Part shown: piece by piece, positions 19,556 to 28,682 of the stretch
Layout of the letters: the number at the start of each line of letters is the position of its first letter
Numbering within the stretch: position 1 is the first letter of the stretch
Source of the DNA: Paenibacillus sp. Soil522
GTDB lineage: Bacteria > Bacillota > Bacilli > Paenibacillales > Paenibacillaceae
DNA length: 64,000 nt
Direction of reading: 5' to 3'
Assembly (NCBI RefSeq): GCF_001428245.1
Contig: NZ_LMRV01000033.1
Location: 2,388-66,387 of the forward strand
The notes under the pieces: generated by a model
What the model was told of the DNA's origin: nothing
Databases searched by the model: none
What the model saw: only the letters and a program-made list of their open reading frames with translations
Translations under genes and position numbers: made by a program

Positions 19556-20889
19556 TGGCAATGAGAAAAAAAGCAAATCGCAGCCTGATTTTGTTAGCTG
19601 TCTTGTTTGTTTGCGCCGCATTCTGCTTGTATGCCTTTCAGGGCCAATGGTGGACGCGCTTGCTGCTCTACACGGCCGAGGCGGGACTTGTTGGCGCGTT
19701 GGCTGATTTATTTGCCGTAACGGTGCTATTCCGCCATCCGTTTGGATGGAGATGGATTCCTCATACCGCAATTATTCCGAAAAATCGCGATAAGCTGATC
19801 GAAGGCGTCGCGAATATGGTGGAGCAGCAGCTGCTCAGCAAGGATTTATTGAAGGCAAAGGTGAAGCAGATTTCACTTGTGGAGATCGCGATTGCCTGGG
19901 TCGACCGAAGGCCTGGCGGCATGCTTGCAGAGCAAGGCTGGAAGCTGGTGTCGGGGCTGCTGGCTAAGCTGGATATACAAGGTTTATCCATTAAGCTGGA
20001 TGAGCAAGCCCGCAAAAGCTTAGGCAAGGTCAACTTGTCGCCGTACGCCGGCAAAGCGCTGAAATGGGTAATGGATAAGGGCAATTTCCAAAGCTGGCTC
20101 GGCCTTGTGGTCGAGTTTGCGGCTGCCCGCGCAGCAGATGAACAGACGAAGCTTGTTATTCGGGAAATGCTGGGGAAGGAAAAGGAGAAGTTCGTAAACC
20201 AAGGAAGCGTTTTCTCCAAATGGCTCAAAAAAATGGCAGTGGAAATCGCAGAATCAACCAATTCCCTTAACCTCGACGATGCTGCGGAGGTCCTTTATGA
20301 TGATTTGCAAAATTTAATCAACGATTTGCGAAATCCTCAGCATGAGCTTCGGGTTTTACTTCAGGATATGCTGTATCAGCTTGCCGATAATTTGCAGCAT
20401 CGCGAGGACGTTTCCGCCGCCGTTAACGAATGGCGGGATGAGATGGTCGAGAAGATCTCCCTGCTGCCGTCCATTGAAGCTTTATTGGGCAACTTGAGAC
20501 AGCTGCTGATAAAAGAGCCGGGGATGCAGCTAGCTGTGCAGGAGAAGCATTCCGTCAATCAAGCGGATATTAAACAGCTGATCAATCCGATTATTGCGTC
20601 ATACTGGGAATGGTTCAAAGCCAATGAGGAAACGAAGGGCTGGCTGGAGCAATATGCCCAGCAATTCGTTCATAAAATGATCGAGACGGAGCATGCGATC
20701 ATCGGGGTCATCGTGCGCAGGACGCTCGACAGCTTTACGGAGCAGAAGCTGGTGCATTTTATCGAGAGCAAGGTCGAGACCGACCTGCAGCGTATCCGCT
20801 TGAATGGAGCGTATATCGGCTCTGCTTTAGGCGCAGCTTTTTATCTCCTCTTATATGGGGTGTATGAGCCGCTCTTGAGCCTGCTATAA
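19555..20889 (+). CDS. DUF445 family membrane protein (second of two)
   Basis: A 444-residue paralogue of the preceding protein with the same plan: an N-terminal hydrophobic segment (LILLAVLFVCAAFCLYAF), the conserved GLVGALADLFAVTVLFRHP box, a helical middle and a C-terminal hydrophobic segment. The start ATG overlaps the previous stop (TAATG), and AGGAGGG lies 7 bases ahead of it, so the two are coupled. The paired arrangement suggests that the products act together, but that is inference. Confidence 0.86.
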   Translation: MAMRKKANRSLILLAVLFVCAAFCLYAFQGQWWTRLLLYTAEAGLVGALADLFAVTVLFRHPFGWRWIPHTAIIPKNRDKLIEGVANMVEQQLLSKDLLKAKVKQISLVEIAIAWVDRRPGGMLAEQGWKLVSGLLAKLDIQGLSIKLDEQARKSLGKVNLSPYAGKALKWVMDKGNFQSWLGLVVEFAAARAADEQTKLVIREMLGKEKEKFVNQGSVFSKWLKKMAVEIAESTNSLNLDDAAEVLYDDLQNLINDLRNPQHELRVLLQDMLYQLADNLQHREDVSAAVNEWRDEMVEKISLLPSIEALLGNLRQLLIKEPGMQLAVQEKHSVNQADIKQLINPIIASYWEWFKANEETKGWLEQYAQQFVHKMIETEHAIIGVIVRRTLDSFTEQKLVHFIESKVETDLQRIRLNGAYIGSALGAAFYLLLYGVYEPLLSLL

Positions 20890-20893
20890 CGAG

Positions 20894-20944
20894 AAGCGGC
20901 CGTCCCGGCAGGTGTTTGATACCTGTCGGGGCGGCTGTTTTTTA
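20894..20944 (+). terminator. Terminator of DUF445 operon
   Basis: AGCGGCCGTCCCGGCAGGT pairs with ACCTGTCGGGGCGGCTGTT-type sequence around a short AT-rich loop, followed by a T-run. Confidence 0.85.
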
Positions 20945-20972
20945 TTTCGGATATGCCCGCCGATCCATTTGA

Positions 20973-21014
20973 AGGACATCTTTCTTCCTTTGGAAGAGAG
21001 AGGATGTTTTTTTT
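20973..21014 (+). terminator. Second hairpin with T-run before GDPD gene
   Basis: An ACATC(TTTCTTCC) arm pairs with a GAAGAGAGAGGATGT arm across a TTTG loop, followed by eight T. With the terminator upstream it makes a double stop, or a leader structure of the GDPD gene. Confidence 0.55.
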
Positions 21015-21118
21015 GCAGCGCGCCGATTCGACTTGGGGGGAGGGTCATACGTTATAATAACGAAGAGGAGATGCGGGGCACACCCCGCCTCGCTCCTTTA
21101 TTATGAAGAATAGGATGA

Positions 21119-22906
21119 ATGGCCATGATTCAACTATTTGAAAGAAGTATTCGCGACTTTCGCGACACGTACAAGAAACATCTTTTGTTTGAATATTTAT
21201 TTTTGCTGCTGACTAGCTCTGTCATCATGCCGATTATTTCGTTTATATTTAACCGGATAATCCGCGTGGTGGGCTCCGGCTCCGTATTGAATGGCGAGGT
21301 ATATCAGGTTGGTCTTAGCTATACGGGAGCAGCCGGCTTAATCGCGATTGGTTTAGTCGCTGTGCTTGCGCTGTTTATCGAGTTTGGCGTCGTCATAACG
21401 ATTGCCCAGCAGCATTATTTCGGCAAGGAAGTGCTGATATCAGATGCGGTGCTGACGACGCTGCGGCAAACGCCTAAGCTGTTCGGCTTCGGTATTATTC
21501 AGCTGCTGTTCTTCCTGCTGTTTTTCGTCCCTTTTATCGATTCGCCGCTGTCGTCATCTTTATTTGCATTGTTCAATGTACCGATATTTTTCAACAGCCG
21601 TATATTGAACTCTTCCTTTATGATGCTGGCTTTGTACGGCATTTTGTTTTTAGCGGGCGTCTATATCATATTGCGGTGGATTTTCGTTTTGCATTTCATT
21701 ATGATCGAAGGCAAAACGATTCGTAGGGCGATCAGAAGCAGCCTTGTGTTAACGAAGGGCAAGCGCCTCGTCATCTTCATTCATTTATTTATTCTTAACG
21801 CCGTTGTGTTCACACTTGGCTTTGTGGTGATTTCTTCTGTCGCTTATTTGCCATCCTGGCTTGACATCAACGTGCTTAAAGCGATGACGGATCATTATTC
21901 CTTAACGTTATCCACCGTGCTTACGTATATGTTTACGCTGCTGCTCGTACCGGTCAATATCATTTTTTTGACTAGATTATTTTATCATTTCAGCCTCAGG
22001 CAAGGCGTTATGCCGCGCGATCAGCTGCGGGTTTACGAAAGCCGCTTTGCGGGCTCTATTGAGAAGCGTCTTCTGGCGTTCATAAAAGGAAGAACCCGAA
22101 AGCGTATGTTGTACGTAACTATACTAGTCTCCTATTTAGCGTTGGCGCTATTCGTCAGCTATGCAGCCAACGATAATTTGGTTTATGTCAAATGGAGCGT
22201 GCTGTTATCCGCTCATCGCGGCGATACGCAGAGCGCACCGGAAAACTCGCTTCAGGCTGTCCGCAGCTCCGTTGATCAGGGCGTGGATGCCGTCGAGATC
22301 GACGTTCAGCTTACGAGGGACGGCGTTGTCGTGCTGCATCATGATTATAATTTGCGGCGGATGGCGGGGGTAGCGAAACGGGTGAGCGAGCTGACTTATG
22401 ATGAGGTCGCCCGGCTGAACATCGGCAATCGGGGCGGCGAATTAGATCAAATAGAGCGTATTCCGATGCTTGCCGAGGTGCTTGCCGAGGTGCAGGGGAA
22501 GGCGAAGCTTATTATCGATCTTAAGTCTTACGGGCCCGGCGAGGAGCTGGCTAGACAAGTCGTAACGCTAATCGAACAATTCGACATGGTTCAGGACTGC
22601 TATATTCAATCATTTGACAGGCAGACGCTGCAGCAAATCAGGCAGCTGAACCCTGACATTAAGATCGGTCAAATTATTTATTTTGCCATAGGGGATCTCT
22701 CGCTGCTCGATGTTGATTTCTACACGGTCGAGCAGGTGATGCTGACAGAGCAGCTCGTTGAGAGCGCGCATAAAAAAGGCCGTGAGGTATGGGTGTGGAC
22801 GGTTAACAGCGAACGCAATTTGAAAGAGGTGCTTAAATTCGAAATCGATGGCATCATTACGGATTACCCCGCACGCGCGCACAATATGGTGGAGCTCAAT
22901 TTATAG
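21119..22906 (+). CDS. Membrane-anchored glycerophosphodiester phosphodiesterase
   Basis: A 595-residue two-domain protein. Residues 1 to about 340 form a multi-spanning membrane domain of the GDPD-associated type, with roughly seven hydrophobic segments. A cytoplasm- or wall-facing GDPD TIM barrel begins with LSAHRGDTQSAPENSL (near residue 362), which carries the catalytic His-Arg and metal-binding Glu, followed by DAVEIDVQLTRDGVVVLHHD. GDPD enzymes hydrolyse glycerophosphodiesters to glycerol-3-phosphate and an alcohol; membrane-fused ones have been tied to lipoteichoic acid or phospholipid turnover. Two ATG codons are possible, at 21119 and 21125. Confidence 0.9.
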   Translation: MAMIQLFERSIRDFRDTYKKHLLFEYLFLLLTSSVIMPIISFIFNRIIRVVGSGSVLNGEVYQVGLSYTGAAGLIAIGLVAVLALFIEFGVVITIAQQHYFGKEVLISDAVLTTLRQTPKLFGFGIIQLLFFLLFFVPFIDSPLSSSLFALFNVPIFFNSRILNSSFMMLALYGILFLAGVYIILRWIFVLHFIMIEGKTIRRAIRSSLVLTKGKRLVIFIHLFILNAVVFTLGFVVISSVAYLPSWLDINVLKAMTDHYSLTLSTVLTYMFTLLLVPVNIIFLTRLFYHFSLRQGVMPRDQLRVYESRFAGSIEKRLLAFIKGRTRKRMLYVTILVSYLALALFVSYAANDNLVYVKWSVLLSAHRGDTQSAPENSLQAVRSSVDQGVDAVEIDVQLTRDGVVVLHHDYNLRRMAGVAKRVSELTYDEVARLNIGNRGGELDQIERIPMLAEVLAEVQGKAKLIIDLKSYGPGEELARQVVTLIEQFDMVQDCYIQSFDRQTLQQIRQLNPDIKIGQIIYFAIGDLSLLDVDFYTVEQVMLTEQLVESAHKKGREVWVWTVNSERNLKEVLKFEIDGIITDYPARAHNMVELNL

Positions 22907-22936
22907 CAGGGAGGGGAAGGGAAGCCGCCGATCAGT

Positions 22937-23665
22937 ATGACACAAATTGAGAAATACAGGTCATTTATTATGACGCTCCCTCCGGGCAGCTTGTCGAAAG
23001 AGCAGCTGCTCGTTAAGGAGCTGCTTATTCAAGAAGATAAGGATATGTCCATTTATTACGTGCCTTATGAATACGTGAATAAGCGGGCTAAGGTGATGAT
23101 CATCGGCATTACGCCCGGCTTTACCCAAATGGAGCTGGCGATCAGAAGCGCGCGTGAAGATCTTTTGCAGGTAGTGCCTTCTGATCTAATCGATCAACGG
23201 GCAAAGAAGCTCGCCAGCTTCGCGGGCTCGATGAGAAAAAATTTGATCGAAATGTTAAATCAAATCGGATTGCCTGGCGCCACTGGGATCGATAGCAGCG
23301 AGCTGTTGTTTGAAAAGCGCAGTGATTTGCTGCATACGACCTCTGTCATTCGCTACCCCGTGTTTCGGCAAGGCAAAAACTATACGGGTCATAGTCCCGC
23401 TATTCTGAAATCGGAAACTCTTTACCGATACGCGGAAAGCATCCTCCTGCCGGAATTGCAGGAGGTGAAGGATGCGCTTGTCATTCCGCTCGGCAAGTCG
23501 GTTTCGGACGTTATACAAGCCTTCGTTAATAAAGGATGGTTGGCCGGTGAACGCTGCTTATTCGAAATGCCGCATCCGTCCGGAGCCAACGGCCATCGGA
23601 AAAAGCAGTTTGAGCAAAGCGGCTCCGGCATGCAGCAGAAGGTTATCAATTGGTTTAGCCGTTAA
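22937..23665 (+). CDS. Uracil-DNA glycosylase-fold protein
   Basis: A 242-residue protein. The phosphate-side motif VMIIGITPGFTQ and the late MPHPSGANGHRKKQF motif recall motifs 1 and 2 of the uracil-DNA glycosylase superfamily. The usual polar residues of motif 1 are not clearly conserved, so catalytic activity is uncertain. It opens a cluster of closely spaced genes: the SGNH hydrolase starts 28 bp later and the ABC genes overlap. Function in DNA repair is possible but not shown by the sequence. GAGGGGAAGGG upstream serves as ribosome binding site, a little far from the ATG. Confidence 0.65.
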   Translation: MTQIEKYRSFIMTLPPGSLSKEQLLVKELLIQEDKDMSIYYVPYEYVNKRAKVMIIGITPGFTQMELAIRSAREDLLQVVPSDLIDQRAKKLASFAGSMRKNLIEMLNQIGLPGATGIDSSELLFEKRSDLLHTTSVIRYPVFRQGKNYTGHSPAILKSETLYRYAESILLPELQEVKDALVIPLGKSVSDVIQAFVNKGWLAGERCLFEMPHPSGANGHRKKQFEQSGSGMQQKVINWFSR

Positions 23666-23693
23666 GCGAAACGAAAGAGAGGTGTAATATTTG

Positions 23694-24482
23694 ATGCATA
23701 GCAGAAAGGTCCGCTTCATTACCGCCTTCGCCGTTCTCACCTGTCTCCTATGGCTGTTTGGATTAGGCTGGTCGGTAAAGGATTATTTATTCGGAACAAA
23801 AAACGTCTCGGCGCGGCCGGCCGTTGCGGAGCAATCGGCCGGGCGGTCCGGTGAGCTGAAAATCATCGCACTCGGAGATTCGTTAACGAGAGGAACCGGC
23901 GACATTGAGGGCAAGGGCTATGCAGGCTATGTCAGCGATCAGCTTAAGCAGGCCGGCACGGAGGTTTCCTTGATCAACTTAAGCATTAAGGGACTGACCT
24001 CCTCTCAGCTTGCGGAGCAAATGAAGCAGAAGGAAATCGGGCGTCAAATCGGACAAGCAGACGTTATTTTGATGACGATTGGCGGCAATGATCTGTTCCT
24101 TGGCGGGCAGACGCTTTCGGATCTTTCCGAGGCCAGCATAAAGGATCTGGAGGAGTCGTACCTGATTAACCTAAAAACGATTATATCGGGCATTCGGACA
24201 GTCAATGCGGAGGCGAGCGTTTACTTATTAGGTCTGTACAATCCGTTCAGCGAGCTTCAGAACGGAGAGCTCATGTCCAGCGTCGTAAGGGACTGGAACT
24301 ACAACACGGCGGAGACGCTGGCGCAGGATTCCAAGTCGGTATTCGTGCCGACCTATGATCTGTTTCAGCAGAATACGGCCGACTATTTGTTTACGGATCA
24401 TTTTCACCCGAATGAAAAAGGGTATCGGCTGATGGCTGAGCGGGCGGCCGCATTGATCACCGGAACAGGAGGACAACGATGA
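23694..24482 (+). CDS. SGNH/GDSL-family hydrolase
   Basis: A 262-residue lipase/esterase-like protein anchored or secreted by an N-terminal hydrophobic segment (FAVLTCLLWLFGLGWSV). All four SGNH blocks are visible: the nucleophile Ser in ALGDSLTRGTG, the Gly, the Asn in TIGGNDLF, and the Asp/His pair in DHFHPNEKGY. The family cleaves esters of lipids, polysaccharides or peptidoglycan. The gene overlaps the next (ABC ATPase) by 4 bp, so it may serve the same process as the exporter. The ATG at 23694 is chosen over the adjacent TTG. Confidence 0.9.
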   Translation: MHSRKVRFITAFAVLTCLLWLFGLGWSVKDYLFGTKNVSARPAVAEQSAGRSGELKIIALGDSLTRGTGDIEGKGYAGYVSDQLKQAGTEVSLINLSIKGLTSSQLAEQMKQKEIGRQIGQADVILMTIGGNDLFLGGQTLSDLSEASIKDLEESYLINLKTIISGIRTVNAEASVYLLGLYNPFSELQNGELMSSVVRDWNYNTAETLAQDSKSVFVPTYDLFQQNTADYLFTDHFHPNEKGYRLMAERAAALITGTGGQR

Positions 24483-25390
24483 GCGACATTACGTTATCCG
24501 TTCAGGGACTGCGGAAGGTTATCGGCAAGCGCATGATCATTAAGGATTTAAGCTTCGAGCTGAAGCGCGGTGAAGTATTCGGCTTCTTGGGGCCTAATGG
24601 AGCAGGGAAAACGACGACGATCAGAATGCTGGTTGGCTTGATTAAGCCGACCTCCGGAACGATTCAAATATGCGGATTGGATATATCGAAGCATTTCACG
24701 CGGGCAATGAAGCATTTGGGCTGTATCGTTGAAAATCCGGAGCTGTACCCGTTCTTAACCGGCATGGAAAATCTTCGCCACTTTGCCGTTATGATAAGCG
24801 GGATTTCGCAGGAGCGGATCGATGAGGTCGTTCGTTTGGTCGGCATGCAGGATCGGGTGAACGATAAAGTGAGCACCTATTCACTCGGGATGCGGCAGCG
24901 GCTTGGAATCGCGCAGGCGCTGCTCGGCAAGCCTGACGTCCTGATTTTGGATGAGCCGACGAATGGACTCGATCCGTCCGGCATCCGGGAAATGCGCGCG
25001 TTTATTCGGTTTTTGGCGGAGGAGGAAGGACTAACTGTACTCGTATCCAGTCACTTGCTCCATGAAATTCAATTGATGTGTGATCGGGTAGCGATTATTT
25101 CCAAGGGAGAAATTATTCGAGTCGATTCCGTAAATGATCTATTGTCCAGTGAAGAACGGCTTATCTGGCGCATGATGCCGCATACGCTCGGCAAATCAAT
25201 TCTTAACGAGCTAACGGCTGTCGTAGAAGAGGCAGAGGATACGGTTACGACGGTTTACTCGGAGCATGCTGTTGGCGAGTGGAACCGCAGGCTTGTGGAA
25301 GCGGGAGTGAGCGTGCTGGAGATGAACCGGAAGCTTCCGGCGCTTGAAGATTTATTCCTCGAGCTGACAGGGGGCGATTCGATTGATTAA
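24479..25390 (+). CDS. ABC exporter ATP-binding protein
   Basis: A 303-residue ATPase of the BcrA/ABC-2 class. Walker A is GPNGAGKTTT, the signature is YSLGMRQRLG, Walker B is VLILDEPTNGLD and the switch His is in SSHLLHE. A C-terminal extension of about 80 residues follows. It overlaps the SGNH gene by 4 bp and the permease gene by 8 bp, so it forms a coupled unit. The exported substrate is unknown; relatives move antibiotics, lipids or peptides. Confidence 0.94.
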   Translation: MSDITLSVQGLRKVIGKRMIIKDLSFELKRGEVFGFLGPNGAGKTTTIRMLVGLIKPTSGTIQICGLDISKHFTRAMKHLGCIVENPELYPFLTGMENLRHFAVMISGISQERIDEVVRLVGMQDRVNDKVSTYSLGMRQRLGIAQALLGKPDVLILDEPTNGLDPSGIREMRAFIRFLAEEEGLTVLVSSHLLHEIQLMCDRVAIISKGEIIRVDSVNDLLSSEERLIWRMMPHTLGKSILNELTAVVEEAEDTVTTVYSEHAVGEWNRRLVEAGVSVLEMNRKLPALEDLFLELTGGDSID

Positions 25391-26354
25391 TCTCGTTCAA
25401 AATGAAATGACAAAGCTGATCGGGAAACGCCGGTTTATCATTATTTCAGTCATTATTATCGTCCTTCTCTCCATGTTTTCGTATGCGCAGGCTAAGCAGT
25501 CAGAGTCGACAAAGGAGCGGTTAGGCACCGTCGATTGGCGTACCGAGCTGCAGCAGGAAATCGTCGATATGCAAAATAGGTTAAGCAGCGCAGGGCAATG
25601 GCGCGAGCAAATTCAAATTCAAATCAAGCAGTCGCAGTACTATTTGGACCATGACATAAATCCTGCCGAGCCAGGCGCTCCGTCCTTTATAAGGGGCTTC
25701 GTTCAAAATTCCGCGGAGCTGTTTCTGCCGCTGCTGATCATGATCATCGCTGTTGATCTGGTGTCATCGGAGCGGAGCATGGGAACGATTAAGCTGCTGC
25801 TCACCCGTCCGGTAAGCCGCTTTAACATTTTGCTCAGCAAATATATCGCGCTTGTTTTGTCCGTTTCACTCGTCATATTTCTATTCGGTTTGTTCTCTTA
25901 TTTGATCTCCGCGATGATGTTCGGCAACCAGGGCTGGTCGGCACCGGTATTGACCGGCTTCTCCTCCCAGGGAGGCGAGCTCGACATATCGGGCGTTCGT
26001 CTGGTATCGCAGTGGCAGTACATCATTCAGCAATTCGGGCTCGCATGGTTTATTGCTTTGGTCGTCGGGACGTTATCCTTTATGCTGTCCATTCTGATGC
26101 GAAGCAGCGCTGCCGGCATGGGCACGATGTTTGCCTGCTTAATTTCGGGAGCGATACTGAGCAATATGGTGTCCTCGTGGGAATCGGCGAAGTATTTGTT
26201 CATGGTCAATCTTGGCCTAATGGACTACGTTAGCGGATCGGCTCCGCCAATCGAGGGCATGACGCTCGGCTTCTCGCTTGCGGTGCTTGCGGCATGGATG
26301 ATCGGCTCGCTGCTCGTTTCGTTTACGGTGTTTATGAGGAAGGACATTTATTGA
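25383..26354 (+). CDS. ABC-2 type exporter permease
   Basis: A 323-residue membrane protein with an N-terminal membrane segment, an extracellular region of about 90 residues, and five further segments. The ABC-2 signature SSERSMGTIKLLLTRPVSRF precedes the second membrane segment. Its start lies inside the ATPase gene. It should form the channel driven by that ATPase. Multi-gene spacing suggests the transcript begins at the UDG-fold gene. Confidence 0.92.
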   Translation: MINLVQNEMTKLIGKRRFIIISVIIIVLLSMFSYAQAKQSESTKERLGTVDWRTELQQEIVDMQNRLSSAGQWREQIQIQIKQSQYYLDHDINPAEPGAPSFIRGFVQNSAELFLPLLIMIIAVDLVSSERSMGTIKLLLTRPVSRFNILLSKYIALVLSVSLVIFLFGLFSYLISAMMFGNQGWSAPVLTGFSSQGGELDISGVRLVSQWQYIIQQFGLAWFIALVVGTLSFMLSILMRSSAAGMGTMFACLISGAILSNMVSSWESAKYLFMVNLGLMDYVSGSAPPIEGMTLGFSLAVLAAWMIGSLLVSFTVFMRKDIY

Positions 26355-26427
26355 TTAACGTCCGGTATGGCTATCTTGTCGTAAAATTTTTCTCTTCCGC
26401 ATAAGCATGTAGCAGAAGAGGAGCGTG

Positions 26428-26781
26428 ATGATGATGGACAAGACTGTGCGGAGATATTATCAGCAAAAACAAAAGCAAAAAGAAATAGAGCAGGAGCTGA
26501 CCGGGCTGCGCAATGAAATTATGGCTTATTTTACAGAGCAGGACGCGAGCGAGCTGGAGATCGGGAGCCATAAAGTGAAAATTGTCGTGCAGGAGCGGAA
26601 AGAATACGATGAAAACAAGCTGTTCGAGGCGCTGCCGGATCCGGAGCTGTGGCGGATGCTTTCGAAGCCGGATACTTCCAAAATCGCAAGCCTGCTTAAG
26701 CTGAACGTCATTACGGAGGAAAGGCTGAAGAACACATTTTCCACGAAAACGGTAAAGCTGCTTCAGGTCGATAAGAAGTAG
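26428..26781 (+). CDS. Conserved hypothetical coiled-coil protein
   Basis: About 117 residues, not recognised with confidence. The first 35 residues are rich in Lys, Gln and Glu and likely form a coiled coil; the remainder is a mixed alpha/beta region (ASELEIGSHKVKIVVQERKEYD). It somewhat recalls Gp157-like phage proteins. AGAGGAG lies ahead of four possible starts (GTG then three ATG); the first ATG is used here. It stands alone and ends in a strong terminator. Confidence 0.6.
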   Translation: MMMDKTVRRYYQQKQKQKEIEQELTGLRNEIMAYFTEQDASELEIGSHKVKIVVQERKEYDENKLFEALPDPELWRMLSKPDTSKIASLLKLNVITEERLKNTFSTKTVKLLQVDKK

Positions 26782-26804
26782 ACCAAACGAGAGAATCTTC
26801 TATA

Positions 26805-26852
26805 AAGCATCTGCTTGTACTTCTGTAAGAAGTACAAGCAGATGCTTTTTTT
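26805..26852 (+). terminator. Strong terminator
   Basis: A perfect stem of about 19 bp (AAGCATCTGCTTGTACTTC and its complement) with a tiny loop, followed by a T-run. Confidence 0.9.
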
Positions 26853-26978
26853 ATGTGAGGCCTAATAAAACTAGCTATGGAGGTTCCACTTATAAGTGCC
26901 TTTCTGTCATACACGAATACGGCATCAAAGGTCGCATAAATATGGGATATGAATGGTTTGTAGAAAGGAGTGAAATCA

Positions 26979-28472
26979 TTGAACATTACCAGAAGACCGT
27001 TTAGCCCTTCTCCGTCATCCGTTCCAGCTCATCAGTCACTGAATATTCCTGTTTGCCCAATTCCTTCATCTGAGATTATTTATCCTTGGACGCCGCTTGA
27101 GACAATGGAGAAAACCGACTACGACGTGATCATCGTTGGCACCGGGGCTGGAGGAGGCTCGGTCCTTTGGCGATTGGCCGAACAGTGGGGAAAAAACGGA
27201 AAACGTATCGATGTTATTGAAGCCGGAGACTATCTTCTGCCGGCAAATAAGTTCGATCTGCCTAATTGGCTTCCTCTTTGGGCCAATGTAGAACCGCCTA
27301 ATCCGCTGAACTGGGAGTCGATTCCGATTTTTCCGTCTGACCGTCTGGCGCCTCCGTCTCCCCTGCTTACAACCTTTGAACAAATACTCGCTTTAGGCGG
27401 CAGGTCAATCGAGTGGGGCATGGTAAGCCCCCGTATGAGTCCAGTCGATCTTGCAGGCTGGCCCGTCACCGAAAAAGAGATGAACATGTACTATAACATT
27501 GCCGAGGAACTCATGAATGTCAACCGGTCTTTTTATAGAACAGCTGAATTTCTTCTAGACCGGCTTCGCCAAAACGGCTTTCCTGAAGCGGCTAATAAGC
27601 CGGTGGCGATCAATATCCGGCCAACCGCAAATGGAGAGTACAATTCCACTCCCCGGTTTAGTACTATTTCGCTGCTCGCAAACGCCGCGAATCGACGGCC
27701 GTTCGATATCGCGATCAAGGCCCGCGCCGTTCAAGTATACGCCGAAAGAGGAAAAGTGGAAGGCCTCAAGGTCATGGATCGGGATAAGAAACCGTATTTC
27801 CTGAAATCCAAGGCCGTTGTCTTGGCCGCGAGCACATTTGAAACGCCGCGGATTTTGCTTAACTCGGCGATTCGCGGGGAAGCTATCGGCCATTACTTAA
27901 CGAACCATTCCTTTGCATATACGACAGCTAAAGTTGCGCCCAGTGATTATTCGCAAATTCCGGGACTTTATGCTGTTTATATTCCCCGTACGGCCGACCG
28001 GCCGTATCAGATGCAAATGCGCGGCTTCCCGCCGCTTGGCCAGGAGTTTGATATTCTTGCTTTGGGTGTGCTGGAATCGCGGTATGAAAATAGAGTCACC
28101 CTGAATCCCCTGAAGGTTGATGAATACGGGGTACCCGAACCAGTAGCTTTATTCTCGTTCAGCGGTACAGATCTGGAAGTCATCAGGCAAATGGAACAGG
28201 GCATGAAGCAGGCAGCGGAAGCCATGAAGGTTACGGTGGAACCCATTTGTGCTCTGCCCCTTGGGCTGGTCATGCACGATATGGGCACCTGCCGCATCGG
28301 TACTGATCCCTCTACTTCGGCAGCCAATCCTTATGGGCAGATACATGGAGTATCCGGCCTCTATGTCGCCTGCAGCAGCATGATTCCAAGCAGCGGAGCT
28401 GCAAATCCGTTCCTTACTATAACGGCCCTTTCCATTCGGACGGCGGATTATATCATCGAGCAAATGAAATAG
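26979..28472 (+). CDS. GMC-family FAD-dependent oxidoreductase
   Basis: A 497-residue flavoprotein. The dinucleotide-binding fold is VIIVGTGAGGGSVLWRLAEQ, followed by the ribityl-contact VIEAGDYLLP. The C-terminal GMC domain includes MGTCRIGTDPSTSAANPYG and SSGAANPFLTITALSIRTAD. GMC enzymes oxidise alcohols or sugars; close relatives are sugar or polyol dehydrogenases. TTG at 26979 is chosen because AAAGGAG lies 10 bases upstream, whereas the GTG at 26970 sits on top of the site. A broken second copy of the same N-terminus lies at 52210-52526. Confidence 0.88.
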   Translation: MNITRRPFSPSPSSVPAHQSLNIPVCPIPSSEIIYPWTPLETMEKTDYDVIIVGTGAGGGSVLWRLAEQWGKNGKRIDVIEAGDYLLPANKFDLPNWLPLWANVEPPNPLNWESIPIFPSDRLAPPSPLLTTFEQILALGGRSIEWGMVSPRMSPVDLAGWPVTEKEMNMYYNIAEELMNVNRSFYRTAEFLLDRLRQNGFPEAANKPVAINIRPTANGEYNSTPRFSTISLLANAANRRPFDIAIKARAVQVYAERGKVEGLKVMDRDKKPYFLKSKAVVLAASTFETPRILLNSAIRGEAIGHYLTNHSFAYTTAKVAPSDYSQIPGLYAVYIPRTADRPYQMQMRGFPPLGQEFDILALGVLESRYENRVTLNPLKVDEYGVPEPVALFSFSGTDLEVIRQMEQGMKQAAEAMKVTVEPICALPLGLVMHDMGTCRIGTDPSTSAANPYGQIHGVSGLYVACSSMIPSSGAANPFLTITALSIRTADYIIEQMK

Positions 28473-28582
28473 AAAGTAGAGGCAGGCGTTAATCCCGCTT
28501 ATACACGTGTTCAAGCATTAGAGGATTAAATAGGCGTTACTCACATAATTTTCCGTTAATTTGGTGATATTACTTAAGTAAG

Positions 28583-28652
28583 CCTTGAGCACCGTGACTG
28601 AATCTGCGGCTAAGCTCAAGGTTAGTCAAGGTTTGTAAGCTGCCTTGGCTAA
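28583..28652 (+). promoter_or_regulatory. Two consecutive hairpins in the leader of the glucan synthase gene
   Basis: The first has an 8-bp perfect stem (CCTTGAGC with GCTCAAGG, 28583-28621). The second has a 10-bp stem (TTAGTCAAGG with CCTTGGCTAA, one G-U pair, 28622-28652). Neither has a T-run, so they are not ordinary terminators. They end about 30 bases ahead of the ATG. The arms share CAAGG/CCTTG words, so alternative pairings are possible, as in an attenuator or riboswitch. No known class was recognised. Confidence 0.5.
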
Positions 28653-28682
28653 AGTAATGACTCACGGATTAAGGGGGAGCCT

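Noticed and set aside
22937-26354. UDG-fold, SGNH and ABC genes considered as a defence island
   Set aside because: No nuclease or sensor module; the tight spacing fits an ordinary export operon.
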